In this document: positions 10,301 through 19,800 of the stretch, piece by piece
Layout: every line of letters starts with the position of its first letter
How positions within the stretch are numbered: the first letter of the stretch is position 1
Origin: Cylicocyclus nassatus
Taxonomy: Eukaryota > Nematoda > Chromadorea > Rhabditida > Strongylidae
Direction: 5' to 3'
DNA length: 64,000 nucleotides
NCBI GenBank assembly: GCA_958299035.1
Contig: CATQJL010000223.1
Span: 5,879,753-5,943,752, forward strand
Notes under the pieces: model-generated
The model's database searches: none
What the model was told of the DNA's origin: nothing
What the model saw: the letters and a program-made list of their open reading frames with translations, nothing else
Translations under genes and position numbers: made by a program

Positions 10301-11484
10301 ATCATTCAACGGCCAGACAATAGAGGTTCCCGATAAAATCTTTTGTCATCTATGCGACTCTCCAATGAGGCTAGGTTTGCGGAAAATAAAGCACAAAGAA
10401 GGAATTCGTCTTTACGTTGTCTACAGGTCTTGTATCGTGATTTTTGTGGGAGCATTCATCCATATGGCACTATTTTTAGATGTGTTCGAAGAGGATGTCA
10501 GACGTATCGTTCTGTACGCAGCGTCATTGAAGCTGATGACAGCTATGGAGGTGGAGGTGGTTCGCAGAACACCGACGTTCCTACCGGGTATCCTTTCGCC
10601 TTTCTGTCTTTCTTCAATTTTGTTTTCAAAGAATTGTGGGTGTTACGTTATGGTTTTCTTCATAAGTCAGTGTTTTGGAGCCATGATTGATAAGCATTCT
10701 TGTGTCAGTGTTTTTAGAACACTGATTTACGTGAAGAAAGAAGTAACAGTAAAGCAAATGGAGAAAATGTTGGATTTTGACTTCAAGTTTTTCAACAACA
10801 AGCCCGCGCCTAAGCACTTGTAAGTCTTAGTAAAGTTTGATGCGTTATCAATCGTAGTCTATCTGCCAGTAGCTTTCTGCATGTCAGATTTTTTTCCAAA
10901 TTTAGGCCGAAATGTCCATTTTCTGTTAATCATGAGAAAGAGTCTTCTATTCAGACACTAGAATAAACTAGATGTGGTATGGTTTCCAGGATACCTAGAC
11001 TGCTATTTGGCCGTTTGAATATGTCAATCTCCGAAATGGATGAGCTCCTTGAAACTGCACAAGGCCAAAAGGTTTGACTCACTTTACTTACATGGACTTC
11101 GTAACGTGCTGCTTTCTGCACTCACATCATTTTTCTTATCTTCCAGTCAACCAGTGTTTTGCTACGGTGTAAGTATGAGAGTAAACAAGTGTATAGAGAA
11201 TTTTAACCTTAATCTGTGCGTGATATGCAGTAAATGGAAGTGCTTGGACTTTGTTGAGGTTCTTACCCACATTTTCCATCGTCAACCGTTGATCTTTGTA
11301 TAGGGGTACTCCATTAGCAAAGAGGAAGGATAGCTGGTGGGTGTCAACAACCGGCCCCCATTTCTTTCCGCCGCAGAAATTTAGAACTACGCTTTCACTC
11401 AGAGTCGCGCCGTGCGGGCGGCGACCTACAACGCTGGTTGGTGTGTGCGATTGTACGATCGTCAAGGGCCGGTGGTACGGTTAA
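7398..11484 (+). CDS. Multi-exon gene for a Ser/Thr/Pro-rich, largely disordered protein of unknown function
   Basis: Exons chosen by splice sites and matching phases: 7398-about 7620 (ATG start), a second block to 7987, 8045-8080, 9639-9801, 9852-10018, 10139-10226, about 10,361-10,431, 10480-10587, 10990-11071, 11147-11168, 11231-11258 and 11304-11484. The chain from 10,480 onward is strongest: phases 2, 0, 1 and 2 agree across introns of about 45-75 nt plus one of about 400 nt. The N-terminal two thirds is low-complexity and Ser-rich (LPKSPAREHKSELRNGVPSS, SSPLSRSSQ), with one helical patch (LPQLNKDLAEALAALKARSD). The C-terminal part (MSISEMDELLETAQ, TPLAKRKDSWWVSTTGPHFF) looks folded. Problems are an apparent frame conflict near 7795-7815, a phase mismatch between 10,226 and 10,361, and a possible GC donor at 9802. 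I do not recognise the family. Short Arg/Ser-Pro segments could be phosphorylated linkers, but that is a guess. Confidence 0.5.
10042..10102. mobile_element. Minimal MITE copy (61 bp), ATCGCACGCAGAGAC family, inside an intron
   Basis: Left end ATCACACGCAAAGACTGG and right end GTCTCTGCGTGCGAT form terminal inverted repeats. Longer copies with the same ends lie at 57,570-57,707 and 63,735-63,882. It sits in the intron between the exons ending at 10018 and starting at 10139. Confidence 0.7.
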
Positions 11485-13385
11485 CGTGGGGCGCCCACAC
11501 GCTTCTAATACTCGCCGCTTGCGCCGAGAAGGTCGCCCGCTCGCTTGCTGCTGGAGTAATTTTGTATGGAATCGCTTGACCATTGTTTTTCTTAGATATA
11601 TTAGTCCTGTTCACGTTCTGCGAACGTGGATCGATGTTGGCAATGGCAAAATCTCTCCGGGAAGCCCACACCATCACTCCTGCTAACTGTAACTTCACAC
11701 AGGTTCATTTCAGTCTTGCTGTTGAAGAAAAATGTTGATAATAAACACGTCAACGTTCAGGGCAGCCCACACGCTGCGTCATATCTCACGCAGGTACCGT
11801 TTACGCTCCCAACGTGTGGGAATTGCGAGAAAAAATTATAGGTCACTGTTGGCCGCTTGCGCGGCAACTGGTATTGCCGGCCGATAAGACGGACACATTG
11901 TTGGCCGCTCGCTCGAGCAAATGCGTTGCCGGCCGTTTGCACAATAACATTGCCTGCAGCTTGACGGCGCTTCGGCTGTTTGCTGCACGCACGGAAGCTC
12001 TAGGCTTATGCCGACCGCTTGTACGCTAGCCCTTATAGGAGGACCGCTCGCACGGCGCGAATCCCTGAGCAGTTAGAATGCAGAGTTGAATAGATTTTTG
12101 CTTAAAAATGAGGTGTGAAAGTACTTTACATTACCAAAAAAACGATTTTCAAAACTCAAAGCTTTGAAATCACATTTTTTGCAATGGCATTATCAAATTG
12201 CACTTATCACCGGCTCGTGAGCAAAACTTATTCAGTATAGCAATCATTTCAGCTATGCATTTTCACTAGGTCGATTCGCATTTTTGGAATAGTGCACCGC
12301 CATGCTGTTGCCGTAAGCGGCTGGCGGTTTATATTGTTTCTCGTGACCCATATTTGAAGTAATTGAAGGGGTCCTTTCATTATGTCCGTCTCTTTTACTT
12401 CAAAACTTTCTTCTGACGCGAAATTGGGGCCGTTTTTTGCTACACCTTCTAGAATGGGAATTAAACATAAAAGCCATAAAGCAGAGGATAAGGGCCCTCA
12501 ATTCTAAAGATCCTCTCAACAGTAATTTTTTGCGGAGCGCTTGCAGACCTCGTTCACTTTATGGTTAGCTCTACTACTATTGACTTTAACATGTGGCATC
12601 CTCGATCAATAGGTTGGGGGAGAGTAAACTACCGATTCAATCAAACTTCGTGCGCTTTCTTGTGTTCCTCCAGCCCCTTTCCCTCACTTCGAGGAGTGGC
12701 AAAGCTTAGCGTAGCAGGAATTAATCAAATACCATGTGCGGAAACGGGGCAAAAAAGCAGAGAGCTTGGGGAGGCGCATCGCATTGTCATAGAACGAGCA
12801 TCAGCTGCTCGAATCACTACGTAATATATAACGAATTCGTTGTTTACCCATTAAGCCGCCCGATAGTTGGATCATGGCAAACGAGGAGGCCGCAGACGTA
12901 AAAATTATGATGAAATACACTGATCTTTGGAATTGGATTGCTGCCAAGTGGCATGCGTTTTGGAACGCTGCCAAATTTCAAAACGAGTGACCAAGCCTAT
13001 TTTCGTAAAAGGGTCACACGTATTTCGAAAGGCAATCATGAGTGTCGCAATGATTTTGAGAATGGGTCGCCATCCGGGTGTGTTAATACTTGTACCTGCT
13101 TTTTTTCGAGCTTGTTATTCCAGAGTGTGTCTTCCGAATATGTCGTACTTCTATTAGTTGCTTTTGAAATGATGCCAAATTGCGTAACAGCGTGACTTGA
13201 GCTAAATTCATCTAAGTTCCCAACTCTTGTAAAAATGCTCTAACTAAGAACAGTCACTTTAGGATCGTCTTGCTTCCACGTGTAGACAAGAGAGTGCGTG
13301 AGTAACTTGGTCTCGCTGGTACTTTTGGAAACGTTTATCTAATAACAGCCTTGCTTTTGCTTGTTAATGGGTACCGCTTGCGCTT
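11485..13385. other. Downstream region, GC-rich island then AT-rich sequence
   Basis: 11,490-12,060 is GC-rich with irregular repeats of GCCGCTCGC / GCCGGCCG words. 12,060-13,385 is AT-rich without a convincing gene. Short open frames lack family motifs and splice support. Confidence 0.45.
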
Positions 13386-13389
13386 TCAA

Positions 13390-14166
13390 CTAGGAATCAG
13401 TGTGTAAACGGCACGTAGGGCAATTGCATCGGGCAGGGAAACAGATTTTTGTACGTTTGGGGCAGTTCTCAGAATTGAAAGTCCAAAAATGGCATGTACG
13501 GCAATTTCAGAATACGCTGTAAATACCTGATTTCGTTGTTTTTAGGGGTCGTAGATGTTTTTTCTTATATATACGGTCTTCAAGCGGCACTTAGGGCTTA
13601 AACTTTCTTTTTGAATAGTTACTATCGGTCTGTAAGCAGCACGTAGGGCAACTCGATCGGGCAGGGAAACAGATTTTTGTACGTTTGGGGCAGTTCTTAT
13701 AATTTTTAAACGGTCTGTAAGCGGCACGTAGGGCAACTTGATCGGGCAGGGAAACAGATTTTTGTACGTTTGGGACAGTTCTTATAATTTTTGAACGGTT
13801 TTCAAGCGGCACCTAGGGCAACTTGATCGGGCAGAAAAACAGATTTTTGTACGTTTGGGGCAGTCCTTATAATTTTTAAATGGTCTTCAAGCGGCACGTA
13901 GGGCATTTTGAACGGTCTTCGAGCGGCACGTAGGGCAACTTGACAGGGGAGCAGATTTTTGTACGTTTGGGGCAGTCCTTATAATTTTTAAATGGTCTTC
14001 AAGCGGCACGTAGGGCATTTTGAACGGTCTTCGAGCGGCACGTAGGGCAACTTGATCGGGCAGGGGAACAGATTTTTGTACGTTTGGGACAGTTCTTATA
14101 ATTTTTGAACGGTTTTCAAGCGGCACGTAGGGCAACTTGATCGGGCAGAAAAACAGATTTTTGTAC
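13390..14166. repeat. Left flank of the satellite array: divergent 85-bp units passing into 117-bp units
   Basis: Units carry AAGCGGCACGTAGGGCA, GATCGGGCAGGGAAACAG and ATTTTTGTACGTTTGGGGCAG. From about 13,440 to 13,850 successive copies are about 85 bp apart and differ from one another. After about 13,890 a second short copy of the GGTCTTC.AGCGGCACGTAG word appears within the unit, giving 117 bp. The outer edge (13,390-13,560) is most diverged, typical of a satellite boundary. Continuous with 16,852-29,125 except for the inserted Penelope-like element. Confidence 0.92.
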
Positions 14167-14214
14167 TCAAAATTTCAAAGGTTCGACCTTCTTTGAATCT
14201 TGGCATGGTAATCC

Positions 14215-14458
14215 GATATTGATTTTTGCTGTAGCTAAGCCAAGATGGTATGATCTTTTTATTGATGGCTGACGTTTCGGCGTCCTCGCCTTCGTCGGAG
14301 CCTGGAAATCAAAGACCATTTGGTGACATACCCCCTCAGACGCCGCATCTGACCACAGCGATCAATTCAAGAGATCAAATGAGATCAAAAGCAGTATGTG
14401 AGGAAAGACAAAGCAAACGCTCACCGTAATACAGCGGTTTTTGGAGCCAAGACCACCC
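14215..14458. repeat. PLE left inverted terminal repeat
   Basis: Starts GATATTGATTTTTGCTG and ends GGAGCCAAGACCACCC, mirrored at 16618-16851. It contains the antisense copy of the hammerhead-like motif at 14271-14298. The ORF's open frame begins inside its inner end. Confidence 0.93.
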
Positions 14459-14472
14459 CAAAAATCGGCCCT

Positions 14473-16533
14473 ATGGTCGTACGCAAGATCGTGGGAAACC
14501 TGCAGTTCGTTCATGATCGTTTACGATATCGAGCAAGGTGCGATGAACGCCAACAGCAGAGACAGGCATTAGAAAGATTTCCTTTGGTGCCGCCTTTTCC
14601 TACGCTGTTATTCAAGCCTCAAGAGCCCGTTCCCTCGGTAGATTGCAAGTTTAGACAGTTTACTACCTCAGTTCACACAGTTTTGCAACGCCTTTCCAAA
14701 AATCATCTTGCGGGCAATCTCACACGCGCGCAAAGGCTTGGTTTGCAAGAACTACGTGATCTCTGTTCTCGCGGAGAGATCAGAGTTTCAGTTAGTGATA
14801 AAGAGGGCGACTTCGTGGTGATCCCTCGCGATCTAGACATGGCCATAATACGATATCACCTGGAAGATGATACTTTGTACCGACCATCATCTATCAAAGA
14901 GTTCGAGAGACAGTATCGCCGTCTGAACAGAGTCTGGGTTGAGACCGCCAAAACAGCTGGGGTACCGAAACATCTCGTTGCACGTTTGAAATGCGATCTG
15001 CCGGTTTGTCCCGTTCTATATTTGCTCATAAAGACTCATAAGCTCGACAGCACTTCTCTGGCTTCTACGGACCCTCGCACTTTTAAAGTCAGGCCCATCA
15101 TCAGTAATGTAAGAGGCCCTACGGATAGAGTGGCATGGCTCTTAAATAAAATTATCTCGCCTATTCTTCAACATGTTCCTGCGCATCTTGCCAACACCAA
15201 CATGTTTTTAGAAAAGTTGCGATCTACAAATTTCGGTCATAGTTGTGTAATGGAATCCTTCGACGTGACGTCGTTATATACAAACGTGTCCAATGAAGCA
15301 GCCATGGAGGCAATTTTTGAGCTTCTTTTTGAGCATCAAGGGACCATCAATCTCTACGGTTTCACAACGAGACAGGTGATGACGCTTCTTCAGGAGTGCT
15401 TGGACTGTAACATCTTCCGTTGGGCGGGGCAGTACTACAGGCAGATAAGAGGGTTAGCTATGGGACAGAGGCTAGCCCCCACACTAGCCATTGCCTTCAT
15501 GTCCAAGGTAGAAAGCCCGGTCCTGGATCTACACCCTCTTCTTTACTGCCGCTACATAGATGACTGCTGCATAGTGTGCTCAACTCAAAGGGAATTAGAC
15601 ACCTGCTTTGAGCTTCTCAATCAGCAGTCATCTCATATTAAGTTTACTAGAGAAAAGCCCAAGGATAGATGGCTCCCATTTCTCAATGTGCTTGTGTATC
15701 TATGGGAAGGAGAATGGAGAACCAGATGGTATCGTAAACCTAGTAATAAGAATATTTTGGTTCATTGTCGTTCAGCGCATCCTAGATCAATCAAAAGGGC
15801 AGTCATCACCAACATGTTCAGAACGGCAAGTAAGATCGCATCCGGCACAGAGGAACGTCTGGCATCAATAAAATTGGCGCACGACGTGGCAGAAAGCAAC
15901 GGGTATTCCATGAAAGAATGCGGCCAGTCTCAAGCTCGCGTGGTTCGGAGAGCGGCAAATTTGTCTGATAACATGGTCCCCTTTTGTCTGCCGTATGTAT
16001 CGGAAGAGTTAAGTAGAGCGGTGAGAACCTGTCTACGTCAAGCTGGTTTGCAGGACTCCGTAAGAGTTGTGGATATTCCACCCTCTAACTTGAAGCGGCG
16101 GCTAGTGCGAAACCGAGCATATGATCGCCTTTGCCTGAACCCAAACTGCGCAATATGCCCCTATGGTAAGGATGGCGACTGCACCGCAACCGGGGTAGTT
16201 TACCTGATAACATGTCTCTCTTGTAATGAGGTGTATGTTGGGGAAACAGGGCGAGCACTTTCAGTTCGGATCAAGGAACATCTGGATGGCCTCAGGAATT
16301 CAAAATCCTCAACGCCTTTGGGAGCGCACCGCCAAAGGAGCCACGGCGATGCTATGTTTGATATTAAGGTCACGTTCTTGTCGTACGAACCGGAAACTGT
16401 AGCTCGCAAAACTCTCGAAGCGTTTTGGATAATTGCAAAAAGCCCAAAATTAAACAGGAAAGAAGAGTGCATAACCGTGACACAAGAGCTCGCATCCTTC
16501 CAGACCTTATGTAATTTTGATCTAACTCAGTAA
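14473..16533 (+). CDS. Penelope-type reverse transcriptase with GIY-YIG endonuclease
   Basis: About 686 residues from the first in-frame ATG (14473). The frame is open from 14383, but without an ATG. Motifs in order: LIKTHK and KVRPIIS in the fingers, SFDVTSLYTN (motif A, about residue 262), GLAMGQRLAP (motif B, about 327), CRYIDDCC (motif C with the catalytic Asp pair, about 361) and LPFLNVLV. A Cys cluster (CLNPNCAICPYGKDGDC, about 552) precedes the GIY-YIG nuclease: VVYLITC, then NEVYVGETGRAL with the following Arg and EHL. KTHK, YIDD and the linked GIY-YIG domain define endonuclease-bearing PLEs; the nematode group called Nematis is a reasonable guess. The protein would nick DNA and reverse-transcribe the element RNA from the nick. 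Length is near the family norm and there are no frameshifts. The inverted repeat makes part of it reappear on the minus strand at 16,370-16,678, a shadow. Confidence 0.95.
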   Translation: MVVRKIVGNLQFVHDRLRYRARCDERQQQRQALERFPLVPPFPTLLFKPQEPVPSVDCKFRQFTTSVHTVLQRLSKNHLAGNLTRAQRLGLQELRDLCSRGEIRVSVSDKEGDFVVIPRDLDMAIIRYHLEDDTLYRPSSIKEFERQYRRLNRVWVETAKTAGVPKHLVARLKCDLPVCPVLYLLIKTHKLDSTSLASTDPRTFKVRPIISNVRGPTDRVAWLLNKIISPILQHVPAHLANTNMFLEKLRSTNFGHSCVMESFDVTSLYTNVSNEAAMEAIFELLFEHQGTINLYGFTTRQVMTLLQECLDCNIFRWAGQYYRQIRGLAMGQRLAPTLAIAFMSKVESPVLDLHPLLYCRYIDDCCIVCSTQRELDTCFELLNQQSSHIKFTREKPKDRWLPFLNVLVYLWEGEWRTRWYRKPSNKNILVHCRSAHPRSIKRAVITNMFRTASKIASGTEERLASIKLAHDVAESNGYSMKECGQSQARVVRRAANLSDNMVPFCLPYVSEELSRAVRTCLRQAGLQDSVRVVDIPPSNLKRRLVRNRAYDRLCLNPNCAICPYGKDGDCTATGVVYLITCLSCNEVYVGETGRALSVRIKEHLDGLRNSKSSTPLGAHRQRSHGDAMFDIKVTFLSYEPETVARKTLEAFWIIAKSPKLNRKEECITVTQELASFQTLCNFDLTQ

Positions 16534-16617
16534 GGTTGCGTTGGCGGGCTGTGTTGGCGGGCCCTCGGGCCTTGAATATGCGCAATATTCGCAGTGGCCA
16601 ATCACTTCCTCTCATAC

Positions 16618-16851
16618 GGGTGGTCTTGGCTCCAAAAACCGCTGTATTACGGTGAGCGTTTGCTTTGTCTTTCCTCACATACTGCTTTTGATCTCATTTG
16701 ATCTCTTGAATTGATCGCTGTGGCGTCTGAGGGGGTATGTCACCAAATGGTCTTCAATTTCCAGGCTCCGACGAAGGCGAGGACGCCGAAACGTCAGCCA
16801 TCAATAAAAAGATCATACCATCTTGGCTTAGCTACAGCAAAAATCAATATC
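16618..16851. repeat. PLE right inverted terminal repeat
   Basis: Starts GGGTGGTCTTGGCTCC and ends CAGCAAAAATCAATATC, the reverse complement of the left repeat apart from a 10-bp deletion. It contains the sense copy of the hammerhead-like motif. Confidence 0.93.
16768..16795 (+). ncRNA. Hammerhead-ribozyme-like motif in the PLE 3' terminal repeat
   Basis: Reads CCGACGA, then a GGCG-AGGA-CGCC stem-loop, then GAAAC and GTC. The hammerhead core is CUGANGA - stem II - GAAA - stem III. Everything fits except C in place of the invariant U4 and an extra A before stem II. PLEs are known to carry hammerheads in their terminal repeats, so position supports the call. Self-cleavage is doubtful given the U4C change. 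An antisense copy lies at 14271-14298 in the left repeat. Confidence 0.5.
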
Positions 16852-19800
16852 AGATTTTTGTACGCTTGGGGCAGTCCTTATAATTTTTAAATGGTCTTCA
16901 AGCGGCACGTAGGGCATTTTGAACGGTCTTCGAGCGGCACGTAGGGCAACTTGATCGGGCAGGGGAACAGATTTTTGTACGTTTGGGGCAGTATTTATAA
17001 TTTTTAAATGGTCTTCAAGCGGCACGTAGGGCATTTTGAACGGTCTTCGAGCGGCACGTAGGGCAACTTGATCGGGCAGGGGAACAGATTTTTGTACGTT
17101 TGGGGCAGTCCTTATAATTTTTAAATGGTCTTCAAGCGGCACGTAGGGCATTTTGAACGGTCTTCGAGCGGCACGTAGGGCAACTTGATCGGGCAGGGGA
17201 ACAGATTTTTGTACGTTTGGGGCAGTATTTATAATTTTTAAATGGTCTTCAAGCGGCACGTAGGGCATTTTGAACGGTCTTCGAGCGGCACGTAGGGCAA
17301 CTTGATCGGGCAGGGGAACAGATTTTTGTACGTTTGGGGCAGTATTTATAATTTTTAAATGGTCTTCAAGCGGCACGTAGGGCATTTTGAACGGTCTTCG
17401 AGCGGCACGTAGGGCAACTTGATCGGGCAGGGGAACAGATTTTTGTACGTTTGGGGCAGTATTTATAATTTTTAAATGGTCTTCAAGCGGCACGTAGGGC
17501 ATTTTGAACGGTCTTCGAGCGGCACGTAGGGCAACTTGATCGGGCAGGGGAACAGATTTTTGTACGTTTGGGGCAGTCCTTATAATTTTTAAATGGTCTT
17601 CAAGCGGCACGTAGGGCATTTTGAACGGTCTTCGAGCGGCACGTAGGGCAACTTGATCGGGCAGGGGAACAGATTTTTGTACGTTTGGGGCAGTATTTAT
17701 AATTTTTAAATGGTCTTCAAGCGGCACGTAGGGCATTTTGAACGGTCTTCGAGCGGCACGTAGGGCAACTTGATCGGGCAGGGGAACAGATTTTTGTACG
17801 TTTGGGGCAGTATTTATAATTTTTAAATGGTCTTCAAGCGGCACGTAGGGCATTTTGAACGGTCTTCGAGCGGTACGTAGGGCAACTTGATCGGGCAGGG
17901 GAACAGATTTTTGTACGTTTGGGGCAGTCCTTATAATTTTTAAATGGTCTTCAAGCGGCACGTAGGGCATTTTGAACGGTCTTCGAGCGGCACGTAGGGC
18001 AACTTGATCGGGCAGGGGAACAGATTTTTGTACGTTTGGGGCAGTATTTATAATTTTTAAATGGTCTTCAAGCGGCACGTAGGGCATTTTGAACGGTCTT
18101 CGAGCGGCACGTAGGGCAACTTGATCGGGCAGGGGAACAGATTTTTGTACGTTTGGGGCAGTCCTTATAATTTTTAAATGGTCTTCAAGCGGCACGTAGG
18201 GCATTTTGAACGGTCTTCGAGCGGCACGTAGGGCAACTTGATCGGGCAGGGGAACAGATTTTTGTACGTTTGGGGCAGTATTTATAATTTTTAAATGGTC
18301 TTCAAGCGGCACGTAGGGCATTTTGAACGGTCTTCGAGCGGCACGTAGGGCAACTTGATCGGGCAGGGGAACAGATTTTTGTACGTTTGGGGCAGTCCTT
18401 ATAATTTTTAAATGGTCTTCAAGCGGCACGTAGGGCATTTTGAACGGTCTTCGAGCGGCACGTAGGGCAACTTGATCGGGCAGGGGAACAGATTTTTGTA
18501 CGTTTGGGGCAGTATTTATAATTTTTAAATGGTCTTCAAGCGGCACGTAGGGCATTTTGAACGGTCTTCGAGCGGCACGTAGGGCAACTTGATCGGGCAG
18601 GGGAACAGATTTTTGTACGTTTGGGGCAGTATTTATAATTTTTAAATGGTTTTCAAGCGGCACGTAGGGCATTTTGAACGGTCTTCGAGCGGCACGTAGG
18701 GCAACTTGATCGGGCAGGGGAACAGATTTTTGTACGTTTGGGGCAGTCCTTATAATTTTTAAATGGTCTTCAAGCGGCACGTAGGGCATTTTGAACGGTC
18801 TTCGAGCGGCACGTAGGGCAACTTGATCGGGCAGGGGAACAGATTTTTGTACGTTTGGGGCAGTATTTATAATTTTTAAATGGTCTTCAAGCGGCACGTA
18901 GGGCATTTTGAACGGTCTTCGAGCGGCACGTAGGGCAACTTGATCGGGCAGGGGAACAGATTTTTGTACGTTTGGGGCAGTCCTTATAATTTTTAAATGG
19001 TCTTCAAGCGGCACGTAGGGCATTTTGAACGGTCTTCGAGCGGCACGTAGGGCAACTTGATCGGGCAGGGGAACAGATTTTTGTACGTTTGGGGCAGTAT
19101 TTATAATTTTTAAATGGTCTTCAAGCGGCACGTAGGGCATTTTGAACGGTCTTCAAGCGGCACGTAGGGCAACTTGATCGGGCAGGGGAACAGATTTTTG
19201 TACGTTTGGGGCAGTCCTTATAATTTTTAAATGGTCTTCAAGCGGCACGTAGGGCATTTTGAACGGTCTTCGAGCGGCACGTAGGGCAACTTGATCGGGC
19301 AGGGGAACAGATTTTTGTACGTTTGGGGCAGTATTTATAATTTTTAAATGGTCTTCAAGCGGCACGTAGGGCATTTTGAACGGTCTTCGAGCGGCACGTA
19401 GGGCAACTTGATCGGGCAGGGGAACAGATTTTTGTACGTTTGGGGCAGTCCTTATAATTTTTAAATGGTCTTCAAGCGGCACGTAGGGCATTTTGAACGG
19501 TCTTCGAGCGGCACGTAGGGCAACTTGATCGGGCAGGGGAACAGATTTTTGTACGTTTGGGGCAGTATTTATAATTTTTAAATGGTCTTCAAGCGGCACG
19601 TAGGGCATTTTGAACGGTCTTCGAGCGGCACGTAGGGCAACTTGATCGGGCAGGGGAACAGATTTTTGTACGTTTGGGGCAGTCCTTATAATTTTTAAAT
19701 GGTCTTCAAGCGGCACGTAGGGCATTTTGAACGGTCTTCGAGCGGCACGTAGGGCAACTTGATCGGGCAGGGGAACAGATTTTTGTACGTTTGGGGCAGT

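Larger units (their letters stand above)
14167..16851 (+). mobile_element. Penelope-like element (PLE) with long inverted termini, inserted in the satellite
   Basis: The element interrupts a satellite monomer. AGATTTTTGTAC precedes it (14155-14166) and follows it (16852-16863), giving a 12-13 bp target duplication. Inverted repeats of 244 bp (14215-14458) and 234 bp (16618-16851) flank a single ORF. The arms are nearly identical apart from a 10-bp deletion in the right arm. A unique 48-bp extension lies outside the left arm (14167-14214). Inverted or tandem terminal copies with one-sided extensions are typical of PLEs, which prime at exposed 3' ends rather than integrating through LTR chemistry. 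The ORF is intact, so this copy could be recent and possibly active. Confidence 0.9.

Noticed and set aside
16370..16678. Minus-strand ORF beginning like the Penelope ORF
   Set aside because: Produced by the inverted terminal repeat; it has no RT or nuclease motif of its own.
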